Origin: Halichondria panicea
Taxonomy: Eukaryota > Porifera > Demospongiae > Suberitida > Halichondriidae
Direction: 5' to 3'
Assembly (NCBI RefSeq): GCF_963675165.1
Contig: NC_087386.1
Span: 3,912,169-3,976,168, forward strand
Length of the DNA stretch: 64,000 nucleotides
Shown here: in pieces, positions 21,924 to 31,857 of the stretch
Layout: each line of letters begins with the position of its first letter
Position numbering within the stretch: position 1 is the stretch's first letter
The notes under the pieces: model-generated
What the model was told of the DNA's origin: nothing
Database searches by the model: none
What the model saw: only the letters and a program-made list of their open reading frames with translations
Position numbers and translations under genes: made by a program

Positions 21924-23185
21924 GTAGAGATGTCAGACCGGAAGTAGTGCGTGGGCGTATTTTCGTACAGTAATTCAATGGTAAAAAACGGGACCAGAAA
22001 GTGAGTGAACAAGAAGGGCTTTCCGCAAGCCCTGGAAGAGTCTAGCAAACAACAGCTGTTCCCAGGGGTAAAAAATAGCGTAGAATTTGATTTTTATAAC
22101 AGTTTTTTATGATTTTAGCATTTGATGCTTGTTTTGTGTGTGATTTTTTCTCAAAGGTGATCATCATTTGGCAACCAAACATGAAAATGAACAAAAACAC
22201 AAGTGAGCATGTCTTTCATCTCTAACTCTCTCCAGATTATGCAAAAAGTTGCTACAATAAGCTTTTATTTCTTGCGGAATCACATATTGCATGGATAGAT
22301 GGGTGGAGCTGAGAATAGAAATGCAGTAAAATCAAGCCAAGTGTACCAATAGCTGTATTTATTTCTTAGAAGTTCTTAGAAGTTACTGAAAGTAATTATT
22401 GAAGCAATCTGAAAGCCTCTGTTGAAAAGAAACAAGAAAGATTGGAGAGAATTCCAGGGACAACAATGTAATCTACCAAAACTATTAAATTGCAAGAACT
22501 GATTCAATTTGCACACAAAAAAGACAAGAGTAATCTACTGTATTAATTAGAAGCTGTCAACAGAGTTGTATCATAGATTTATAGTTGTATAGCCTTAAAT
22601 CTACATCACACTAAAAACGAATTATTTAGACCAAATGAAATTGACAGAAAAGTTGCTTATAAAGATCAAGAAACAGATACAAGCGTAAGGTGGACATTGA
22701 TGAGAGTTCTGAAACATGATACAATATACTGAAAAGATAGCATGGTTACTTTAAATCCAAAAGAACTCTCTGAAGCAGGAGACATCATACTATTATAGGG
22801 ACATCATAAAGATATACATTACAGAAACATTATAAACTTCATAATAGATATCAAATGGTTACAATGTTAACTCCTGAGTCCTGAGTGTCCATTTCATACT
22901 TTTTTAAAAGAGAGTAGACCAAGCGGTTCAGCAGATATGCTAACTTTAAGATCATTTCCGGTATTAACAACAAATTTCATAAGTCCCGCCCAAGTACATT
23001 AAAATGCGGTAAATTTTTGTACGAATTTTTCCCTGACTAGTGTTCTTCAAAACGCTGTATCTCTGCATTTGCTTGACCAAATCCAGTGCAGTAAAGTTTT
23101 TCTGGTTTGCCTAGAGTGTTCAAAAGAGATAGTAATACATAGGAGTTAGAAATAGCAAAAATGAAAATCGGTCTGACATCGCTAC
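21924..23185. mobile_element. 1262-bp non-autonomous element inserted in GCTATTATT repeats
   Basis: Inverted ends GTAGAGATGTCAGACCG / CGGTCTGACATCGCTAC, flanked by TTATA on both sides (21919-21923 and 23186-23190). Removing it rejoins CTATTTCTTATA to GGCGCTATTATTG, a junction that exists intact at about 23250-23270, so the empty site can be read from the same repeat. No long open frame inside. Confidence 0.8.
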
Positions 23186-23415
23186 TTATAGGCGCTATTA
23201 TTGCTATTATTGCTATTTCAAACTGTGTTGCTAACAGCAAATAATAGCATGCTATTTCTTATAGGCGCTATTATTGCTATTATTGCTATTATTTTTATAT
23301 CGTGTCTTATAGGCGCTATTATTGCTATTATTGCTATTTTATATTGTGTCTTTAATAATAGGTGCTATTATTGCTATTATTGCTATTGTTATTATTGCTA
23401 TTTTTGCTAAAAGTT
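23186..23415. repeat. GCTATTATT / CTTATAGGCG minisatellite
   Basis: Repeats of TTATAGGCGCTATTATTGCTATTATTGCTATT separated by short variable blocks. It is the opposite-strand version of the AGCAATAAT family at 30.6-31.7 kb, and a short block recurs at 24382-24480. Confidence 0.8.
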
Positions 23416-24627
23416 TTACTTTATCTCTTTCCTTGGCAATCTGTTGTAGAAATTACAACAATGGGTAAGGAATCGTTATGATGAATTAGATGAAGTTGTA
23501 TGTGAGCTCCTCCCTGACAAACAAACTGTAGTCTAGGTAACCGCCTTATCAGTCAAGTAGGCTAAAAATCTGTGTCCTTTGATGTAAGCTTTGATGTCTC
23601 TTTGTGCATATGTAGTTATAAAAAAAAAAAAAAAAAAAAAAGAAACCTTTGACTAGCTAGGAAGAGTAGCAGCAGTAGGCAGCAGTAGTAGTAGCAGTGC
23701 AAGCAGGACTAGACTAGATTAAAAAGTTGGTGGAAAGAATAACTGACCGTTTGGACGTCACCTGGCTGCCAGACTTTCATCTGGACTCTTCCCCCTGAGT
23801 AGCTGGCCTTTCTCTAAGCCACAAAACTGAGCAAGAAGCTGAAGAAGCAGCTAGACAGAGACATGTACCTAGCCTTGAGAATTGGGAGGCGTGGCTCAAC
23901 TAGTTAGCCCAGCCCAGAGGAATTGTTACCGTGGGTACTGAACAACCGTAGAAGTAGGGCTACCCCTGGCTTTACTGAATTAACTAGCTGTGTCTGCTGT
24001 CTAGTTGGACCAGATTTAGCTAGATAATGGGGTAGAGAATAGTTGAGCGGTGCTGTGTGTAGCTTGAACTGTACTGGCTGGCAAGAATCTAGTAAGCACC
24101 CTATGCACTGATAACTCGTCAGAATGGAGGGTATGTTCTAGGGATCTGGACAGCTGTACATCCAAAGGAGCCAGGGAGTGCCAATCATCTTCTCCCAGTC
24201 TCTGACACGCTAAACAAAAGGAGCTAGAACTGGGAGTCCCAGCTAGAATTGCTAGCCGGATCTAGACTAATAGAATGACTTGGAGGCGTGGTGAGGCCGG
24301 ATCCACACTAATTGATCGACCTAAAGACGCTCCTGTTCCAGATTTCACGAATGGCAAGGAAAGGGTTATCTTTTGATAATTATGCTATTATTGCTATTAT
24401 TGCTATTATTGCTTTATATGATTGCTATTATTGCTAATTACATAACATAATGCTATTTCTTGCATGTGTATTATCATTGCTATCTGCTCCCCCATAGCTG
24501 AGACTGTTAACAGAAATGAGAAATAATATTATGACTGAACGGTGATGCATAAAATACATGCATAACTGAAGTTTTACTGAGCTATAATACATATTAATGA
24601 TGTGGAAGAGGACAATGAGAGGATAAT
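23416..24627. other. Intergenic; poly-A tract and short GCTATT block
   Basis: An A-run at 23619-23641 may be a retroposon tail, but no retroposon body is recognisable before it. GCTATTATT repeats recur at 24382-24480. No gene seen. Confidence 0.4.
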
Positions 24628-25242
24628 TTAAGTAAACTTTCTTGTGAGACGAATATTGTGCAAGTTAATCATCTGCCAGAGAAAAAAACAGTATCTGTGC
24701 CTAGTCATTTTCCTCGTGTGGAATTTAAACCGACCGAGCCACTTGAAAGCTTGTTCAGCACATTCAGTATTTACCTCGTGGATTTCGCTGAAAGCAGAAA
24801 GATGAGGATGGTATTGACACAGGGGATTCTCAGGAGGCATACAACACAGCTCAGTGTGCTTGTTACAATGGAACAAATCAACCAAAAACCTGACTTTGTT
24901 CAGAAGTATTTTGGCTCCCAACGATCCTTTGGCTTCCAAATTCTTCAAAAATGGATGAAAACCACACGCCCTGTCATACCCTAAATACCTCAATCTTTCA
25001 AGATCGTGTACGTTCCTACCAAACGTAGTGTATAGGAAAATGTAAGCTTGAGTGGCTGATTCGCATGTAAACATTTCGGTAAAGTTGACAATGACTCCAC
25101 ATGGTCTTACAACAGCGAAAAGTCCGGCAGTTTGGTCATAAAAACGATAGATATTTCCAGCTTTCTTACAACCCACCAGAACAGTGTCATCATCATTGTC
25201 AGGAAGAGGTGCTTCTTCAGCATGTTTGTTTTCGCTGTACAT
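24628..25242 (-). pseudogene. KDZ-transposase-like protein, C-terminal exon
   Basis: KDZ (Kyakuja-Dileera-Zisupton) transposase-like C-terminus. Seen in order: VLVGCKKAGNIYRFYDQTAGLFAVVRPCGVI, DLERLRYLGYDRACGFHPFL, the metal-ion block VDLFHCNKHTELCC (D-x-x-H-x-x-x-H), then ECAEQAFKWLGRFKFHTRKM and FFLWQMINLHN. The spacing matches the Cys-cluster-associated KDZ proteins of sponges, cnidarians and fungi. An acceptor-like CCAG precedes the first Met on the minus strand, and an in-frame stop lies five codons upstream, so this is an exon rather than a whole gene. Fellow exons lie at 28486-28567 and 30207-30535. The gene is interrupted by several insertions and is called broken. Confidence 0.6.
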
Positions 25243-25319
25243 ACTGGTGATCCATCAAACTTGGAACAAGAGAAGTGGACTCCTCACAATGTGCTGGGCA
25301 AAATTTTGATGGTATTTTA

Positions 25320-26653
25320 TATGGGGGGTGATCAGTGCCAAAACCTCCAGTTCTTTTTATTTAGTACTAACATTATTTGCATGGTAAAGTTCTACATACA
25401 AATGACACGCTCTCTCTTATTTGCATGTGAAGTTCTACATACAAATGATACTCTCATTTGCATGGTGAAGTTCTACATACAAATGACACGCTCTCTCTCT
25501 TGTTTGCATGGTGATAATCTACATACAAATGATAGTCTCATTTGCATGGTGATAATCTACATACAAATAATACTCTCATTTGCATAGTGAAGTTCTACAT
25601 ACAAATGACACGCTCTCTCTTATTTGCATGGTGATTTTCTACATACAAATGATACTCTTCTTTGCATGGTGAAGTTCTACATACAAATGACACGCTCTCT
25701 CTTATTTGCATGGTGATTTTCTACATATAAATGATACTCTTATTTGCATGGTGAAGTTCTACATACAAATGAGAAGTTCTACATACAAATAACGCTGCAT
25801 GGCAAATGATATAAGCTTTGTTAGTTTTACAATGACACTCTCATATATATTTGCATTGACTTGAAACCACTCCTTTTTTCATCTATAAGGAAGGGCTCGG
25901 ATGAAAAAGGGAAGGTTGGAATACAATTAGAAAAAACCACTATATAACTGCATAATGTGTGGGTGTTTATTCAGCTTTGATCCCAGACCCCGCCAGAAAT
26001 GTATTTTATACTCGAGGCTATAATAGCAACAGAAATAGTACATGCGTGAGTGGTGGCACGCAAGTTGTTAGGACGTTAACATTGTGGGAGCGTGACATTC
26101 TTCACGCATGCCCCTATAGGACAACTGTAAATTTATAGTAGGCATATTGAAGGAGGACACAATTAACATTATAGTATAGACGGACATTTTAATTAACATA
26201 TCAACTACGTGTTGGACACGCCCGCTCATGTGGCAATCCTTTTTGGTTACATAAGTGGGCGTGTCCAATAACGGAGTTAAAAAAATTACTCTCTCCCCTG
26301 AGCCTTTTCTTAGGTGAAAAGGAGTAGTTTCCAGTTCAGCAAATTAACTATGCAAATGCGAGAGTATCATTTGTATGTAGAGCTTCCCCATGTAAATGAG
26401 AGTATCATTTGTATGTAGAACTTCCCCATGCAAATGAGAGTATCATTTGTATGTAGAACTTCACCATGCAAACAAGAGAGAGCGTGTCATTTGTATGTAG
26501 AACTTCACCATGCAAATGAGAGTATCATTTGTATGTAGAACTTCACCATGCAAATAAGAGAGAGCTCGTCATTTGTATGTAGAACTTCACTATGCAAATG
26601 ATTTTAGTATAAATAAAAAGAGCTGGAGGTTTTGGCACTGATCACCCCCCATA
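25320..26653. mobile_element. Foldback element with tandem-repeat TIRs, 6-bp TSD
   Basis: Ends TATGGGGGGTGATCAGTGCC and its inverse, flanked by ATTTTA (25314-25319, 26654-26659). Each arm continues with ACCTCCAG[T/C]TCTTTTTATTTA and then an array of a roughly 40-bp unit (TTTGCATGGTGAAGTTCTACATACAAATGA), about 10 copies in the left arm (25376-25800) and 6 in the right arm (26340-26600), in opposite orientation. The centre is noncoding. Structure is that of a foldback (FB-like) transposon. Confidence 0.88.
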
Positions 26654-26710
26654 ATTTTACTCTTTCCTCCAAGCACTAGCACTGCATGCATGGTGTTTCA
26701 GGACAACACT

Positions 26711-27798
26711 TAGCCTCGATCCCAGGCCGAGTTTTCACTTTTATAACGGTTAGGCGAACAACTGGGCCTGGTACTAGTTGTCTGCGCATGCGTCAAATTT
26801 TCATTGTATATTTGTGGTCGGCAAAAATTAATATTTAATAAATCAATAATCGAAATTTGTACACAGAAAATGCACAGAGTGAGTACACAAAAGATGCACA
26901 TAGGGAGCTGCTTCACAAAGGCCTGGGGAGTTGCCAGTTGTGCTGCAGCACAATTACAGTGACCCAGGGCAACTTCAGGATGATTGAATGCCTTCAAATT
27001 ACGTTTCAAAAAGATTTAGCAGGCTGCTGGACTTCTCTGATTCTAGGCCCCAACTCGTAACTCATTGCTTGAGAAAACGTAGATTCTCTTGATGTCTCTG
27101 AGCTACCCAGCAACGCTCGAATGAGCAGGTCATACTCCAGTCCTGTGTCTGTGAGTATAGGACAATATTAAAAGAAACCAAAGACGGTTAAACCCTTACC
27201 TCAAACTGTCCAGTCTCGTCCGTTAGTATAGCCAAGAGGAGCACTGTTGGGATAGCTGGATATTAGCCATTGCTCCTGTACAGAGAAGTAGACATTTTAA
27301 ATACGTGTAGATCTATACATATTAAATTTCTCGGTTATAGTGTCATTTTCGACGAGCTGATGATGGCAGCACCAAGTTCTCTAGCTCACACTCTTCATTT
27401 GATCCACCATATTAATGATGAAACTATAGTCTACCTACATTCTTGCCAAACATGAACAAGACTTGATAGCATAGCCGGCCATAGGGCCCACACAAAAATA
27501 TCTGACCTTAACAAGCTTGACAAAGCTTTATACCTCTTCCCTTGTTGTTCAGTCTTCAGAATAAGCTTCAGAGAAGAGAGAAGCTTCAGCTAAGAGCCAT
27601 TCCAATCGATTCCAATAATGATAAAACGGAAACTGACTTCTAGTACACGATAGTACACGAATATAAATGTCACGAAAGTGAACGAGAATATCATTTGTCA
27701 GAATCTGACAAACGACTGACGCATGCGCAGACAACTAGTACCCCCAGTTGTTCGCCTAACCGTTATAAAAGCGAAAACTCGGCCTGGGATCGAGGCTA
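26711..27798. mobile_element. 1.09-kb non-autonomous element, about 90-bp TIRs, 9-bp TSD
   Basis: TIRs start TAGCCTCGATCCCAGGCCGA and run about 90 bp with few mismatches, including TTATAACGGTTAGGCGAACA and TTGTCTGCGCATGCG. A perfect 9-bp TSD GACAACACT flanks it (26702-26710, 27799-27807). A 9-bp TSD with long TIRs fits Mutator-like elements. Termini resemble those of small foldbacks at 13009, 15640 and 43495. Confidence 0.85.
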
Positions 27799-27813
27799 GA
27801 CAACACTGGGTAA

Positions 27814-28216
27814 TACCGTAATGCTCGATCAGAGGCCGCTCTTGTATAAAGGCCGCACTCAAATAGTAGCCTCCCTTGCTAGCAAAATGAAACATTATTT
27901 TAGTAGCCGCTCTCAAATAGTAGCCTCAGTGAACTTTGACTCTAGCATTTCTGCACGTGGCAGCCAAAAAAATTATTACTACAATCTCCCCTTATAACTG
28001 CTACTCTCAGCTGTAAAGAATCTTTCACCTTTCTATCAGGAGCAGCTGTGGTGACATGCGTTGATGGTCAGTGGAACAACACGGGCATACTGTGGTGTTC
28101 TAGATCATGTACAGGTATCTTTGAAACACTACTATCTATGCTACAATGTAGCAGCTAGCTAGCTACATGTACGTAGCTACGAGTAGCAGCTTGTTAGTGC
28201 TTCACAAAGACTTTTT
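27814..28216. mobile_element. MITE (CCGTA family) copy carrying an extra exon-like insert
   Basis: From GCTCGATCAGAGGCCGCTCTTG to TTCACAAAGACTTTTTCATGG this aligns with the intact copy at 45759-46150 (shared blocks: AAGGCCGCACTCAAAT, GTGAACTTTGACTCTAGC, TTCTGCACGTGGCAGCC). About 150 bp between ATTATTACTACA and CTAGCTACATGTACG is absent from the other copy and contains the sushi-like exon. It runs directly into the palindrome at 28217. Confidence 0.7.
28011..28114 (+). pseudogene. Isolated sushi/CCP-domain exon inside a MITE
   Basis: 104 bp bounded by an acceptor (CTCTCAG) and a donor (GTATCT). The open phase reads CKESFTFLSGAAVVTCVDGQW and then NNTGILWCSRSCT: the second half of a complement-control-protein (sushi) module, with the typical hydrophobic-C-x-x-G-x-W...C ending. 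No partner exon for the first half is visible nearby. It starts in phase 2 and ends in phase 1. Most simply an exon captured by the element; a surviving exon of a destroyed gene is the alternative. Confidence 0.5.
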
Positions 28217-28429
28217 CATGGCAGAGTAACAACTTTTGATGACAAACTAAATTATCTGGAGCTAATAAACGCCTCTCTGTAGCCTCTCTTCCAGCAAAAT
28301 GAAACATTTAGAGAAATGTTTCATTTTGCTGGAAGAGAGGCTACAATTCAAGAGGGGCCACTGTTCAAGAGCGGCGTTTATTAGCTCCAGATAATTTAGT
28401 TTGTCATCAAAAGTTGTTACTCTGCCATG
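28217..28429. repeat. Near-perfect palindrome, two MITE halves head to head
   Basis: Left arm from CATGGCAGAGTAACAACTTTTG to GAAACATTT pairs with the right arm AAATGTTTC ... AAAAGTTGTTACTCTGCCATG. The right arm has about 30 extra bases (TTCAAGAGGGGCCACTGTTC). Arms are almost identical, implying a recent inverted duplication. A further CCGTATATGC end follows at 28449-28485. Confidence 0.85.
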
Positions 28430-28485
28430 AGACTCGAGTATTAAATACCGTATATGCTTGATCAGGAGCCGCAGCTACTAAATGA

Positions 28486-28567
28486 TCCTGTCCAGCTTTA
28501 GCTTTAGTCTTTGGCAGTGAACACATTGGCCGGCAGATCTTCTCAATGCCATCCAAAGAACAGTAAC
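28486..28567 (-). pseudogene. KDZ-transposase-like middle exon fragment
   Basis: After an acceptor-like CATAG on the minus strand the frame reads YCSLDGIEKICRPMCSLPKTK, matching the xxDGxEKxxRxMCAxPK block of Cys-cluster KDZ proteins, which precedes the CKKA...RPCG region found at 24628-25242. The frame then runs straight into the terminal repeat of a CCGTA MITE at 28485, so the exon is interrupted by an insertion. Confidence 0.5.
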
Positions 28568-28669
28568 CTATGTACATGCATGCATGTGTAAAAATATTAT
28601 ACAGTCACTATATTTCAATAACTTAATTATCATGCTGTAACTTTATAATGCGACTAAGGTGAGTATAAT

Positions 28670-30180
28670 TATACAGAGTTAGTGTTAGGGGGGTGGTTAG
28701 GTAAGGGGTATAATTATAGGTAAAGGGTATAGGCATAGATAGTAGAGGAAGGGGATTGGAAACGGGATCACGTGAGCTTATGCTTGCAACGTAAGGCCTC
28801 TGGGACCGTGCGCGTGGCAACCTATGACACCTTGAGGTGTGATTTTACTGGTTTTGAGGTCAAGAGAAGCTTTTGAAAAGAAGCAAATGAGAGGATACTA
28901 GGTAAGTAAATGTATGAATAGCCCTAAAATTTGTCTTGAGGCATGGCTAGATACAAAATGAAACATTATTACTAGCTAGAAATCTTGGTAGCACACAAAA
29001 TTTGAAGATTTTACAACACTTAGCTTCTTTTTATTTGTGGGGTAAGAACTGACATGAATTGCATCTATTGTAAATGAATGGTTACAGTAGTAGTACATGA
29101 TGTTATTTTATTGCTTCAGCTATATATTGGAAGTGGGGATATCATACTTCTTGAGTTATTGACCGATTTGTTGATTTCCACTAGCCATCTTTGCGGGGTA
29201 GCATCTCCATAACTAAGCTGAGTTTATATTAGAGACTCGGCAATATTAAAGATCAATGTCCATATTATTGCTTCCAATTCATTAGATTTTGAAAATCACT
29301 ATTCATGCTCTGATTTTGTCACCGCAGTGTCGATGTGTGGCAAGAACTTGGACTGAGAAATCACTGGAAGAACATTGATAATTCATGTATAATTATGTTT
29401 AGACCATGCTTATACCTTATATTGATTGTTCATTGTTGTCTATGCATGATCATAAGCTTGCTTTAAGCTTTTAGTTTAGCATAAACTGCCATTAGTGCAC
29501 AAAAAGTTTATTGCAAGCTCAGCACTTCAAGTTGCATCCATGGTCGCGGCTATAATTGAGATTGTAGCAAGGACGGTCCGTGTGAAATAGTGCTAATTGC
29601 CTGTGTTTCCAATCCCCTTCCTCTACTATCTATGGTATAGGTTAGGTATAATTTAGGTATAAGGGTTAGCATGTGTTACGGGGATGGTATATAGGTAAGT
29701 GTTAGGGTTAGGGTTAGTATTATGGGGGTTGGTTATAGGTAACGGTTAGGGGATAGTTGGGTAGGGTTAGCATGTGTTAGGGGGATGTTAAGTAAGTGTT
29801 AGGGCCGGGTTAGGCATATTATGGGGGTCGGTTATAGGTAACGGTTAGGGGATAGTTGGGTAGGGTTAGCATGTGTTAGGGGGATGTTAAGTAAGTGCTA
29901 GGGGGATGGTTAGTGGGTTAGGGTTAGGGTTAGGGTATATGTTAGGTAAGAGGGGTTAGGGTTAGCACGTGTTATAGGGTTAGGGGGAGGGTTAGTGGTA
30001 AGGGTTAGGTTAGGGGGATAGTTAGGTAACTAGGGTTAGGTATAGGTATATGAGTTTGGGTTAGGGTAAGGGTTAGGTTAGTATAGAGTTAGGGTAATGG
30101 CTAGCATCATGGTTAGGTAGTTTGGTTAGGAGTTAGGTTAGTAGGGTATGGTATAATAGTTAGCATATTGGGGAGAGGGT
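28670..30180. repeat. Telomere-like TTAGGG-rich array, split by an insertion
   Basis: Degenerate (T/G)TTAGGG with GGTTAGGTA and AGGGTATAGG variants, G-rich on the plus strand at 28672-28733 and 29635-30180, including runs GGGTTAGGGTTAGGGTTAGG near 29925. The order is imperfect, so this is an interstitial relic or a telomere-like satellite, not a terminus. Confidence 0.75.
28734..29634. mobile_element. 901-bp element inserted in the TTAGGG-like array
   Basis: 30-bp inverted ends CATAGATAGTAGAGGAAGGG...GGAAAC, flanked by GTATAGG on both sides (28727-28733, 29635-29641). Excision would restore a continuous array. The interior has no long frame; a short stretch at about 29328 after CACCGCAG could be an exon but carries no recognisable domain. 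Confidence 0.75.
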
Positions 30181-30206
30181 GAAGGTAATGGGGGGAAATA
30201 TCTTAC

Positions 30207-30535
30207 CTTGCTTTCTTGTCGCATTGATGGTGCACCCACGGACTGGTTTTACTTGTTATGTCCGCCCACGCTTGTTTGCACAGTTCGTCTATGTCTTTTC
30301 GTTGGGACGGTCCAACATCTGTAGCGAAGCTGGTTGATAAAAGATTACCACAGTCGTTGTGGTAATTAACCAGGCAGTACATAAACCATGCGTCTTCAAC
30401 ACATCTATCTGTCAGCTTCCAAGGATGAACTTGATCCTTGATGTTTCGACCAAAAAGGGTATGGTCTTTCAATCGAAGACAATCCACTTCTCTGAAGTTA
30501 GCGTTGTATACCTCGGCTCTTGAACCATCTTGAGA
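30207..30535 (-). pseudogene. KDZ-transposase-like N-terminal-side exon
   Basis: Minus-strand frame: VDCLRLKDHTLFGRNI, HPWKLTDRCVEDAWFMYCL, then KDIDELCKQAW and HHQC, ending at a good donor (GTAAGA). It parallels the LKLRDxTLFG ... PWKLxxRxxEDAFF ... W..H.C segment of Cys-cluster KDZ proteins. Orientation and order agree with the exons at 28486-28567 and 24628-25242, so all three may come from one gene over 5.9 kb. The 5' side abuts the minisatellite at 30.56 kb. Confidence 0.55.
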
Positions 30536-30559
30536 ATATTAATTATAGTGCATGTTTTT

Positions 30560-31800
30560 ACATGGTATACATCATGCAAGTAATAATTATAGCAATAATT
30601 ATTATGACATGGTACATCTAAATCAAGAAATAGCAATAATAGCAATAATAGCGGTATCTATAATGGTATATAAATCAAGAAATAGCAATAATAGCACTAG
30701 TAATAGCAATAATAGCGGTGTCTATAATTATTATAAGAAATTAATAGCAATAATAGCAGTGATATAATTATAAATTAAGAAATAGCAATAATAGCAATAA
30801 TAGCAATAATAGCGGTGTCTATAATGGCATATAATTCAAGAAATAGCAATAATAGCAATAATAGCGGTGTCTATAATGGTATATAAATCAAGAAATAGCA
30901 ATAATAGCAAATAATAGCGGTATCTATAATGGTATATAAATCAAGAAATAGCAATAATAGCACTAGTAATAGCAATAATAGCGGTGTCTATAATTATTAT
31001 AAGAAATTAATAGCAATAATAGCAGTGATATAATTATAAATTAAGAAATAGCAATAATAGCAATAATAGCAATAATAGCGGTGTCTATAATGGCATATAA
31101 TTCAAGAAATAGCAATAATAGCAATAATAGCGGTGTCTATAATGGTATATAAATCAAGAAATAGCAATAATAGCAAATAATAGCGGTGTCTATAATGGTA
31201 TATAAATCAAGAAAATTAATAGTAATAATAGCAATAATAGCGGTGTCTGTAATGGTATAATTATAATCAAGAAATAGCAATAATAGCAATAATAGCGGTG
31301 TCTATAATGGTATATAAATCAAGAAATAGCAATAATAGCAATAATAGCGGTGTCTATAATGGTATAATAATTATAACCAAGAAATAGCAATAATAGCAAT
31401 AATAGCAATAATAGCAGTGTCTGTAATGGTTATAATCAAGAAATAGCAATAATAGCAATAATAGCGGTGTCTATATAAATCAAGAAATAGCAATAATAGC
31501 AATAATAGCAATAATAGCGGGTGTCTAATGGTTAAGAAATAGCAATATAAAATCAAGAAATAACAGTAATAGCAATAACAGCGGTGTCTATAACAATAAT
31601 AATAGCAATAATAGCAGAGTGTCTAGAAGTACAGCATGTACATGTAGTAAGTAGATAATAGCAATAATAGCGATATATTACTGTGTAATAGCAGTAGTAG
31701 CAATACTTTGCTAATAGCACTTTTTTGTGTAGAAAAGTAGGATAATAACATTAATAGCAGGGTGCTATTAGGGGTTGCTATTATGCTAAAAGCCAATACT
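30560..31800. repeat. AGCAATAAT minisatellite with 266-bp higher-order unit
   Basis: Unit of about 50 bp (AATCAAGAAATAGCAATAAT + AGCGGTGTCTATAATGGTATATA). The segment starting GCGGTATCTATAATGG at 30651 is repeated almost exactly from 30917, a 266-bp higher-order period. Beyond 31200 the units diverge and lose order. Confidence 0.85.
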
Positions 31801-31857
31801 GCACCAAACTCCATATTGGGGGTGCCGTTTGTCTCAAAACTAATACACTGTAAACAG

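Noticed and set aside
23619-23641. Poly-A tract as the tail of a processed pseudogene
   Set aside because: The 500 bp upstream shows no coding similarity and no target-site duplication was found.
25376-25800. Possible CRISPR-like array (regular 40-bp units with short variable parts)
   Set aside because: Units are mirrored in an inverted arm with a TSD around the whole; the genome is eukaryotic; this is a foldback transposon.
27006-27275. Two splice-linked minus-strand pieces (27275-27200 and 27148-27006) reading ...LLLAILTDETGQFE / TGLEYDLLIRALLG inside the 1.1-kb element, a possible captured gene
   Set aside because: The first piece has an in-frame stop near its acceptor and neither piece resembles a domain I know; kept out of the annotation.
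29328-29400. Exon-like stretch after CACCGCAG reading VDVWQELGLRNHWKNIDNS, vaguely death-domain-like
   Set aside because: Too short, no donor at a sensible place and no partner exon; the resemblance is weak.
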